5,118 nt of DNA. It comes from a bacterium. Its GTDB lineage: Bacteria; Patescibacteriota; Patescibacteriia; CAIQCM01. A model generated the notes under the pieces. It worked only from the letters and a program-made list of their open reading frames with translations. It was not told where the DNA came from and ran no database searches. Location of the stretch: contig JAHFIF010000028.1 in NCBI GenBank assembly GCA_023246535.1, positions 1 to 5,118 of the forward strand, read 5' to 3'. Position numbers and translations under genes: made by a program. Below, piece after piece: positions 1-5,118 of the stretch (position 1 is its first letter; each line of letters starts with the position of its first letter).

Positions 1-382
1 AATTTCCGCTTGATGACCCGCCGGCCCAGTTGCCGGTAAAAATATACCCGCCGCGGCCGCGTGATCCGCCAGACGGGTCGGCCGGTTTCGGCGTTAAATA
101 TGGACCAAAAAATCCATCGACCGTGCCGTCGGGGCCGACGGTGTTCCACGCCCCGGTGCAAGTCGATGAGATGCAGGCGTCGCCGCTGGCCGGGAAACTG
201 CCAGCAAGCGAATAAGCGACGCCAAAGGCAGTCATGTATTGTTTAAGATCGGCCGTTCGTTTGGCGTTGCGCGATTTGACGCGCGCCGAATCAACCGAGA
301 CGATCGCGATCGTCGAAAGAAGGCCGATGATGGCGATCACGACGAGCAGTTCAACGAGTGTAAAGGCGCGGCGTAAAGGCAT
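1..382 (-). CDS. Type IV pilin-like/pseudopilin protein, second tandem copy (3' end cut by window edge)
   Basis: Visible: 127 codons starting at an ATG (380-382), open to the left edge, so the C-terminus is missing. Residues 1-6 (MPLRRA) form a short basic leader. A prepilin-peptidase site follows (A6/F7), then FTLVELLVVIAIIGLL with the conserved Glu at mature position 5 and a hydrophobic N-terminal helix. The globular part has a Cys pair (C70, C75; CX4C) and a GGYIF-x2-NW motif (111-119), both shared with the neighbouring pilin (391-915). Known for the family: such proteins are membrane-anchored precursors, processed by a prepilin peptidase and assembled into pili or type II secretion-like pseudopili. 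The gene starts 8 bases after the stop of the upstream copy, with no visible Shine-Dalgarno, so it is probably translated by coupling within the same transcript. It is clearly a tandem duplicate: the N-terminal ~50 residues are closely similar and the rest diverges. Which pilus system it serves cannot be told from the window. Confidence 0.93.
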   Translation of the reverse strand, partial: MPLRRAFTLVELLVVIAIIGLLSTIAIVSVDSARVKSRNAKRTADLKQYMTAFGVAYSLAGSFPASGDACISSTCTGAWNTVGPDGTVDGFFGPYLTPKPADPSGGSRGRGGYIFTGNWAGGSSSGN

Positions 383-390
383 GCGGCAAG

Positions 391-915
391 TTATTGATTT
401 AAAAGAAGCAAGCACTCAACATTGCTGGCGCCAAGCGAGTAAATTTTCCCTTGCCCACAAGATACCCCGGGTATATTTTCGACCACGTAATCAATGTATG
501 GTCCCGCGGGAAAAGTTGTCCCGTCATAAGGTCCGGTGGCCGGGCCCCAGTTATTGTTAAAAAGATAACCGCCGTAAGTTTTTGTTCCGCCGGGCGGATC
601 GGTCGGTTTTGACGACATGTAAAGCGCTAAAAAATTGTCAACGTTCGAAAGCAGAGTTATGCCGGACCAGCCGCCGGTACAGGAAGTGGTTAAGCAAGCC
701 CAATGCAATCCGCCGGCGGTTGTGTCCGGATAACTTCCGGTATCGATATAGGCGGCGGTAAAGGCTGTGGCGATCTGTTTGATATCGGCGATTCGTTTAG
801 TGTTCCTCGATTTTGCCCGGGAAGCATTCAACGACACGATCGCGATCGTCGAAAGGAGGCCAATAATGGCAATGACAACAAGCAACTCAACGAGTGTAAA
901 AGCGCGGCGTGACAT
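391..915 (-). CDS. Type IV pilin-like/pseudopilin protein with N-terminal methylation motif
   Basis: Complete protein of 174 residues, a normal size for pilins and pseudopilins. Residues 1-5 (MSRRA) are a short basic leader. Predicted cleavage is A5/F6, followed by FTLVELLVVIAIIGLL with Glu at mature position 5. The hydrophobic helix runs to about residue 29 and continues into a basic amphipathic stretch (33-56). The C-terminal domain is rich in Gly, Pro, Ser, Thr and Asn. It has two Cys pairs, C74/C79 (CX4C) and C153/C168; the second sits where many pilins have a disulfide-closed D-region, but pairing is inferred. A GGYLF-x2-NW motif (115-123) is shared with the tandem copy downstream. The family role is a subunit of a type IV pilus or pseudopilus, inserted in the membrane and cleaved by a PilD-type peptidase. 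The ATG at 913-915 lies 9 bases after a TATAAT box and has no room for a ribosome site, suggesting a leaderless or near-leaderless message. The N-terminal helix style resembles Patescibacteria pilins. Confidence 0.95.
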   Translation of the reverse strand: MSRRAFTLVELLVVIAIIGLLSTIAIVSLNASRAKSRNTKRIADIKQIATAFTAAYIDTGSYPDTTAGGLHWACLTTSCTGGWSGITLLSNVDNFLALYMSSKPTDPPGGTKTYGGYLFNNNWGPATGPYDGTTFPAGPYIDYVVENIPGVSCGQGKIYSLGASNVECLLLLNQ

Positions 916-923
916 ATTAATCT

Positions 924-932
924 ATTATACCA
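924..932 (-). promoter_or_regulatory. Extended -10 promoter element (TGGTATAAT) before the pilin pair
   Basis: On the minus strand the spacer between the fusion-gene stop and the pilin ATG reads ATTTGGTATAATAGATTAAT. It contains a perfect TATAAT preceded by TGn, the extended -10 arrangement recognised by sigma-70-type factors. The -35 match is poor: at 17-base spacing the hexamer is TGCTGA (947-952, inside the end of the fusion gene), which fits the known tolerance of extended -10 promoters for weak -35 boxes. The last T of the box is 9 bases from the A of the ATG, so a start point 6-9 bases downstream would give a 5' leader of about 0-3 bases. The AT-rich spacer stands out from the GC-rich surroundings. 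The box is seen directly; promoter activity is inferred. Confidence 0.55.
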
Positions 933-935
933 AAT

Positions 936-3239
936 TTATTCCTCGCTCAGCATGGCAAGGCCGGGCGCGCCGGCAAGGGCGGGGGCCGGTGCACGCGCCG
1001 GTTCAGCGGCCAAGACCGGGGCGGGTTCGCCGCGTTGGCGTTCGGCGAGCGCAAATAGCAAGGCCAGATAACCGATTCCCAGAGGATGGTTTAAGAACGG
1101 GCTGACGGCGTTCAAAACGATCAGGGCGAAGAACGCCGGGACAAGCCAATTGCGTTCGCGTTCGTCGGAGCGCCAAAGGGCGAGGAAAATGGCAAATAGC
1201 AAATAGCCGTAAGCCAGCAGGCCTAAGAGGCCCATTTTTACCACGATGTCATGGTAGTTCCATTCAAAGGCGCCGGTCGTGTAGCTCCCGCCCGTCGTGC
1301 TAATAATTCGCGGATCGGAGCTCATGTAGGTGACGGTCGCGCCAAAACCGCTGCCCAAAAGCGGCGCTTCCATGATTTTCGCGTTCAAGACTTTGATCAG
1401 GCTCCAGCGCGAAGCAACCGCGGCGTCGCGTTGCGAAACATTTTTTGAAATGAGCATTTCCTGAAAAGATTTTTGGCTGCGCGGCGCCGGGAAGGGCAAT
1501 TTTAAGGCGATCATGAAGATGATCGCGCCGGCAATGGCAAAGACCGCGATTTTTTTTATGATTGTCAGTGTTTCTTTTGTCATCCCGGCGAAAGCTGGGA
1601 TCCACGTTTTTGTTTTTCTGGATTCCTGCTTTCGCACGAATAGCGAAGAAAATACGGGAAGGGCCAAAAGAATTATCAACGCGATAATCGCCGCGCCAAT
1701 ACCAAGCGCGAAACTGCGCGAAGAAGAAATGACAAGCGCGGCGACCGGCAATATTCCCCAGGCCCAACGGGTAACGGGGACAGACCGCTTATCAAGGAGA
1801 AAAGGGGTCTGTCCCCTTAGGGCGACCATGATGAACGCCAGGAGACAGAAGATCTGCGATTGGATGAAAACGCGGTAGGTGCCGTTGTCGAGCGCGGTTA
1901 TTTCGGCGATGCGGCTGTCGCGCAGCCACTTATAGGCAAAGACGCCGGCGCCGTTAATGAATTTATGGCTGAAGAAATATAAGGCGGCGATCGTAACGAT
2001 GGAAAGCGCGATCGCGCCTTGCTTAAGAATCTTTTTTAACCACAGCTGGTCGCGTCTGTTTTTGACCGCCGATACAAAGAACCAAATTAGCGGCAGCGCA
2101 AAATAGGCGTTGGCATCGGAAAATACTTTTCCGAGCGCCGCGCCGTGCAACAGGCCGTTCACCATCCCCCACCCGACAACCCCCAGCATCAGTGCGACGC
2201 CAATGAGAATATTCTGCGGCGGAAGGCGCAAGCGTTTTTGCCACACGCGCACGGCCCAGACTGCGCCGACAACGGCAAAAAGCGCGAGGCGGAGCGGCAG
2301 CGCGTGGCCGGCAAAGGAAAGCGCCAGTGTCCGTCCGGCCAGCGAGCCAAAAATCAACTCGGCCAAGATCGCCCCGACGCCGTAGACCAGGTCGTTCAAG
2401 CTGGCAGCCAGGGTTAAGGCGAGAAAAACAAGGGCGGCGATCGTACCCAGCCAGGGGTGGCCGAAAGCGGCCGCCGAGAGGGCAAAGACGGCCAGAAAAA
2501 CGATCCAAAGTTTTCCGCCGTCGTTAACCGCCGGCGTCAGGTCCAAGCCGTGCTTTTTCGCGATGATCTTGGCCGCTTCGTCGTAACGCGTCACCGACTT
2601 GAAACGAATGCCGATCGCCTTGAAGAACGGCGAATAGAGGGTCTTGGGCAGCCACCAGCTCATGCCCGCTTTGCGCGGCTTGGCCGAGAAAAGGATCTTG
2701 TTGACGGCTACACCGGGCAGGCCCTTTTCCAGCATGGAAAGCCAGAGGTCCCAATCCTGGAATTTTTTGATCGATTCGTCAAAGCCGAGAAATGATTCGC
2801 GGCGAATGAGCGCCGAGGTGTGGATGTAGTTTAATTGGCGCAGGCGCGCTTCATTCCACGGCAAACCGCGGAAGCGTCCGAGGCCAAAGCGGAAGCCGCA
2901 ATAAGCGTATGCGGCCTTGGGGTTGGCTTTGAGGGCGTCATAGAGCGCCTGCAGCATTTCCGGCTTCAAGATAAGATCGGCGTCGCCGAAGATCACGAAA
3001 CGGCCTTTGGACAAAGAGAATCCCGTATTGCGGGCCTTGGGCGCGCCCGCGTTGGCCGTTTTTCGGTAGAGAATTTTATCGAGGTACGGCTTGACCGCCT
3101 CGGCCGTGTCGTCCGTTGAGCCGTCGTCAATGACGATCACTTCCAGGTCCTTGAACGTTTGGGCGAAAATCGAATCCAAACACGCCGCGATCGTGTCGCC
3201 GTGCTGATAGGTTGGGATGATGACGGATATTTCGGGCAC
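936..3239 (-). CDS. GT2 glycosyltransferase fused to O-antigen ligase/polymerase (Wzy_C-type) membrane domain
   Basis: The 767-residue protein starts at a GTG (3237-3239), giving the usual GT2 opening xPEISVIIPTYQ. Residues 1-~230 are a GT-A-fold family 2 glycosyltransferase: nucleotide-binding DDGS at 38-41, a DxD metal motif as DAD at 86-88, and QDWDLW at 161-166 where GT2 enzymes carry the catalytic acidic residue. It should use a nucleotide-sugar in the cytoplasm; donor and acceptor are unknown. From ~244 to ~732 there are about 12-13 hydrophobic segments. An SSSRS motif (505-509), a long polar loop with R611 and PLLGSGFG (626-633), and H663 before another helix are the hallmarks of the O-antigen ligase/polymerase superfamily (Wzy, WaaL, PglL/TfpO). 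These join or transfer lipid-linked glycans on the outer face of the membrane. The tail (734-767) is low-complexity Ala/Pro. Two palindromic repeats are translated inside the membrane part (residues ~475-488 and ~533-554). The gene lies 3 bases after the GT4 gene, in the same frame. Polymerase, ligase and pilin glycosyltransferase roles cannot be separated from sequence alone. Confidence 0.93.
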   Translation of the reverse strand: MPEISVIIPTYQHGDTIAACLDSIFAQTFKDLEVIVIDDGSTDDTAEAVKPYLDKILYRKTANAGAPKARNTGFSLSKGRFVIFGDADLILKPEMLQALYDALKANPKAAYAYCGFRFGLGRFRGLPWNEARLRQLNYIHTSALIRRESFLGFDESIKKFQDWDLWLSMLEKGLPGVAVNKILFSAKPRKAGMSWWLPKTLYSPFFKAIGIRFKSVTRYDEAAKIIAKKHGLDLTPAVNDGGKLWIVFLAVFALSAAAFGHPWLGTIAALVFLALTLAASLNDLVYGVGAILAELIFGSLAGRTLALSFAGHALPLRLALFAVVGAVWAVRVWQKRLRLPPQNILIGVALMLGVVGWGMVNGLLHGAALGKVFSDANAYFALPLIWFFVSAVKNRRDQLWLKKILKQGAIALSIVTIAALYFFSHKFINGAGVFAYKWLRDSRIAEITALDNGTYRVFIQSQIFCLLAFIMVALRGQTPFLLDKRSVPVTRWAWGILPVAALVISSSRSFALGIGAAIIALIILLALPVFSSLFVRKQESRKTKTWIPAFAGMTKETLTIIKKIAVFAIAGAIIFMIALKLPFPAPRSQKSFQEMLISKNVSQRDAAVASRWSLIKVLNAKIMEAPLLGSGFGATVTYMSSDPRIISTTGGSYTTGAFEWNYHDIVVKMGLLGLLAYGYLLFAIFLALWRSDERERNWLVPAFFALIVLNAVSPFLNHPLGIGYLALLFALAERQRGEPAPVLAAEPARAPAPALAGAPGLAMLSEE
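1579..1642. repeat. Palindromic dispersed-repeat-like element (dRS3/'IPAKAGI' type) inserted in frame
   Basis: Two arms of about 26 and 24 bases (1579-1604 and 1619-1642) form an imperfect inverted repeat around a 14-base T-rich centre. Extended to 26 positions, the arms match at 19. Each arm is also a small hairpin, for example ATCCCGGC-GAAA-GCTGGGAT at 1582-1601, with a wobble pair in the stem. The layout matches the common intergenic repeat whose chance translations read IPAKAGI on one strand and WIPAFAGMT on the other. Both strings appear here. In the host gene it encodes residues ~533-554 without a stop or frameshift. Family assignment is from memory of such repeats, not a search. Confidence 0.75.
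1776..1816. repeat. Perfect 11-bp inverted repeat (GGGGACAGACC/GGTCTGTCCCC) inside the coding sequence
   Basis: Arms at 1776-1786 and 1806-1816 are exact reverse complements around a 19-base loop, and pairing can extend by TAA/TTA past one bulged base. This resembles another short dispersed palindrome, built on GGGGTCTGTCCCC, that I have seen scattered through many bacterial genomes. In the fusion protein it encodes residues ~475-488 (RGQTPFLLDKRSVP), a charged loop between two membrane helices. No T-run follows the stem on the minus strand, so a terminator is unlikely. The inverted repeat is certain; membership of a mobile family is inferred. Confidence 0.7.
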
Positions 3240-3251
3240 AAATTATTGCCT
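3240..3251 (-). promoter_or_regulatory. Weak ribosome-binding site and GT4/GT2 gene junction
   Basis: On the minus strand the junction reads AGGCAATAATTT followed by GTG. AGG (3249-3251) lies 9 bases before the GTG start and is the only Shine-Dalgarno-like motif near it. It overlaps the last codons of the GT4 gene, whose TAA stop (3243-3245) lies between the AGG and the start. This supports reinitiation or coupled translation rather than independent initiation. The motif is short and could be chance. Confidence 0.3.
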
Positions 3252-4265
3252 AGGCGTTAGCAAGCTCCAAAATTTTTTTCCGATCGCGGCGGACGAGTAT
3301 TCTTTGGAAACATATTCTCGTCCGGCGGCGCCCAATTTTGCCGCAACATTTTTGTCTTTAAGCAACCGGACAATGATGGCCGCGAGCGTTGCCGGATCGT
3401 CGGCCGGCGCGATGACCCCGGTCGCATTGTCGACGACCGGTTCGGCCGAACCGCCGGAATTGGTCACGACAACCGGGAGCCCGGCGGCGGAGGCTTCCAA
3501 CGTCACGATGCCAAAGCCTTCGACGTCGTCGCCGACCTTGCGGGCCGCCAGCGCAAAAAGCGCCGCCGCAGACAAATATTCAAGCTTTTTTTCGTCATTA
3601 ACGTCAGTGAGAATGTCGACGAATTTTTCCACATGAAATTCGTGCGCCAGACGCAGCAATTCGTCGTAGTACGATCCGCGGCCGATGATCCGCAAATGCG
3701 CATCGGGCACTTCTTTGATGATCGCCGGCATGGCCTCGATCAAGGTGTCAAAACCCTTGCGCGGAATAAGCCGTCCGATGGAGATGATGGCATTTCCCCG
3801 CTCCTTATCCAAGGCGATGGTCGGGACCAGCACGCTGGGCGGGACGATCTCGATCTTGGTCACGCCTTCTTCTTGCAGCAAGGCGGCGGTAAAACGCGAA
3901 TTGGCGATGACGAATTTGGCGTGCCGCAAAACGTAGCGCATCCAAAAATGCTTCCAGGCGCTGCGGCGCGCGGTCAGAATGTCGGTGCCGTGCGTGAAAA
4001 CAAGGTACGGAGTCTTGAACCAAAGCATCAGCTTGTACGCGATGTAGCCGGCCGGCAGAACGTGGCTCACCGCGATCATGTCGGGGCGGTTTTTCCAGAC
4101 GCGAAAAAATTGGCGCCAGCCCGTGATGAGCCAGTGCTCCCCCGTCTTGGGGATGTCGACGGTCACTTCAACGCCGGCGGGCGCGGTTTTAACCAAGTTC
4201 GAAAGATAAGCGGCGATCCCGCCGTTAAATGGCGGATATTCGTAAGTGAGCAAGAGAAGCTTCAT
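3243..4265 (-). CDS. Glycosyltransferase family 4 (GT-B fold)
   Basis: This complete 340-residue protein has the length expected for retaining GT4 enzymes. The N-terminal Rossmann domain opens MKLLLLTYEYPPFNGGIAAY, with the glycine-rich GGIA loop (15-18) that contacts the donor. THGTD (91-95) and ANS (121-123) are typical of the first domain. The C-terminal domain has SIGRLIPRKGFDTLIEA (162-178), with the Arg/Lys pair R165/K170 that binds donor phosphates, and EGFGIVTLE (249-257), the EX7E motif. The expected role is transfer of a sugar from a nucleotide-sugar to a lipid-linked glycan at the inner face of the membrane; the sugar cannot be read from sequence. The ATG (4263-4265) overlaps the flippase TGA as ATGA, so translation is probably coupled. 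The next gene begins 3 bases after its TAA. Similarity to PimB-like mannosyltransferases is only general. Confidence 0.95.
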   Translation of the reverse strand: MKLLLLTYEYPPFNGGIAAYLSNLVKTAPAGVEVTVDIPKTGEHWLITGWRQFFRVWKNRPDMIAVSHVLPAGYIAYKLMLWFKTPYLVFTHGTDILTARRSAWKHFWMRYVLRHAKFVIANSRFTAALLQEEGVTKIEIVPPSVLVPTIALDKERGNAIISIGRLIPRKGFDTLIEAMPAIIKEVPDAHLRIIGRGSYYDELLRLAHEFHVEKFVDILTDVNDEKKLEYLSAAALFALAARKVGDDVEGFGIVTLEASAAGLPVVVTNSGGSAEPVVDNATGVIAPADDPATLAAIIVRLLKDKNVAAKLGAAGREYVSKEYSSAAIGKKFWSLLTPRQ

Positions 4266-5118
4266 ACGGTTATTTCTGATTCCGTCGGGGCGGTTTCCGG
4301 CGACGGCGGTCGCAGGATATTGCGCAAATGTTCAATGTCTTTGCGGCCAAGCTCGCGCGTTAAAAAGAGTCCGAGCGCGTAAACGGCGACCCCAAGCGCC
4401 ACGGAGAGATATAATTTTATGCGTCCCTCGGTCAGTTCGACGATGAGGGCCATGGCGAGCGCCGAAGCGCCGATCCGCGCCGCCGAAGCGGCCAGTTTTT
4501 TCCACGGAATGTCGGCGAGCTTGGCGGCGTAGCAAAGGCCGCCGATGAACAAGGTCGAGTTGCCGATGAGCGCGGCGTAAGCCGAGGCGATCGCGCCGAA
4601 ATGCGGGATCAAAAGCAAGTTCAAAACAATGCTCAGGACCATGATCAGTCCCATGAACGCAGTTTGAATGTTCTGTTTGTGCGAGGCGTTCAAGAGCGCG
4701 CCGACCGGATAGTCGAGAAAAGACGGGATCAGGCACCAAGCCAGGATCATCATGATCGGGACCGAGGGCAGGTATTGGGTCTTGTAAAAGGTGACGATCA
4801 GCGGATGCGCCAGCGAAACCATGCCGGCCACGAGCGGCAGGGCGACGAGCATGAGATATCGTTCGGCGTTCCAGAACAATTCGCCCAAACGCGCCTTCCC
4901 CTGCCCGGCTTCGCGCGAGTAGGTCGGGAAAAGCGCGGCCGCGAGGGCGATGGGGACGAATTGAAAGGCAAAAACGAATTTGTATGGAACGCCGTAGAAA
5001 GCCGCCGCGGCGTTTCCCCCCAAGCGGTTCAATAAGACCGAATCGGCCGAGGCGTAAATGCGTACGAAAATGGCGGCGGCGGCAAAAGGCAAAGCCATGC
5101 GCAGTATTTCCGACCAAA
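4262..5118 (-). CDS. Wzx/MATE-type polysaccharide flippase, C-terminal part (5' end beyond window)
   Basis: The frame is open through the right edge: the codons before the first internal Met (5096-5098) read W-S-E-I-L-R. This continues naturally into MALPFAAAAIFVRIYASADS, a motif that begins the second half of Wzx-like transporters. I therefore treat the gene as truncated by the window, not as starting at that Met. About 285 codons are visible. Counting from that Met, hydrophobic segments lie near 2-15, 34-57, 81-104, 113-136, 146-165, 170-192, 208-222 and 229-247, and GAIASAYAALIGN (168-180) is the usual small-residue helix motif of this superfamily. Known members (Polysacc_synt/MurJ/MATE superfamily) move undecaprenyl-linked glycans from the inner to the outer face of the membrane. 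Adjacent glycosyltransferases and a Wzy_C-type protein support glycan export over drug efflux. The polar C-terminal tail ends at TGA, inside the ATGA shared with the GT4 gene. Confidence 0.9.
   Translation of the reverse strand, partial: WSEILRMALPFAAAAIFVRIYASADSVLLNRLGGNAAAAFYGVPYKFVFAFQFVPIALAAALFPTYSREAGQGKARLGELFWNAERYLMLVALPLVAGMVSLAHPLIVTFYKTQYLPSVPIMMILAWCLIPSFLDYPVGALLNASHKQNIQTAFMGLIMVLSIVLNLLLIPHFGAIASAYAALIGNSTLFIGGLCYAAKLADIPWKKLAASAARIGASALAMALIVELTEGRIKLYLSVALGVAVYALGLFLTRELGRKDIEHLRNILRPPSPETAPTESEITV

Noticed and set aside
1776..1816. Intrinsic terminator within the fusion gene
   Set aside because: The stem is strong, but the loop is 19 bases, no T-run follows on the minus strand, and the reading frame continues with conserved motifs beyond it.
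1513..1878. Plus-strand frame with an IPAKAGI string resembling annotated proteins
   Set aside because: The string is the translation of the palindromic repeat, a common source of false gene calls. The minus-strand frame has the real domain.
2010..2022. HIP1-type octamer (GCGATCGC) as a cyanobacterial signature
   Set aside because: Only about two exact octamers were seen (here and near 4588). They fall in Ala-Ile-Ala codons, and the pilin style does not suggest a cyanobacterium.
3633..4382. Long open frame of 249 codons on the plus strand
   Set aside because: It lies antisense to the GT4 gene and its junction with the flippase. Its product is rich in Arg, Asp, Gly and Gln with no recognisable domain, as expected for the shadow of a GC-rich gene.
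4332..5117. Open frame of 261 codons on the minus strand
   Set aside because: It overlaps the flippase in another frame. The product is Arg/His-rich with no membrane helices, whereas the flippase frame has clear family motifs.
1..5118. CRISPR array, tRNA, rRNA, transposase or phage genes
   Set aside because: No regularly spaced repeats, no tRNA-like cloverleaf and no integrase or transposase motifs were seen. Coding sequence fills almost the whole window.

Overview
This window looks like a chromosomal contig fragment from a bacterium, most likely of the candidate phyla radiation (Patescibacteria/Parcubacteria-like). The main clue is the pair of pilin-like proteins. Their N-termini (FTLVELLVVIAIIGLL followed by a Ser/Ala/Arg/Lys-rich stretch and an I/L-K-Q helix) match a pattern I associate with those phyla. 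The lineage call is inference (about 0.6); Omnitrophota or another environmental phylum is possible. GC content is moderately high (roughly mid-fifties by eye). TGA and TAA both serve as stops, so nothing suggests a recoded genetic code.

All five recognisable genes lie on the minus strand and are packed almost without gaps, so transcription runs from the right edge to the left edge. In that order: (1) the C-terminal part of a Wzx/MATE-type polysaccharide flippase (4262-5118, cut by the right edge); (2) a GT4-family, GT-B-fold glycosyltransferase (3243-4265) overlapping it by an ATGA; (3) a 767-residue fusion of a GT2 glycosyltransferase to an O-antigen ligase/polymerase-type (Wzy_C) membrane domain (936-3239), separated from the GT4 gene by one in-frame TAA and one sense codon; (4) a complete type IV pilin-like/pseudopilin protein (391-915); (5) a tandem paralogue of it (1-382, cut by the left edge). 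There is no stretch over 300 bases without a gene. The largest gap is the 20-base AT-rich spacer at 916-935, which carries a good extended -10 promoter element.

A coherent reading is a surface-glycan module. Cytoplasmic GT4 and GT2 enzymes would build a lipid-linked glycan, the flippase would move it across the membrane, and the Wzy_C domain would polymerise it or transfer it to an acceptor. Because that domain family also contains pilin O-oligosaccharyltransferases, and two pilin-like genes follow directly, the pilins may be the acceptors. This is a hypothesis from gene order only.

The most unusual feature is inside the membrane half of the fusion gene. Two different short palindromic elements, each resembling a widely dispersed intergenic repeat family, sit in frame in loops between membrane helices and are translated. 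One (1579-1642) resembles the dRS3/'IPAKAGI' type and the other (1776-1816) the GGGGACAGACC/GGTCTGTCCCC type.
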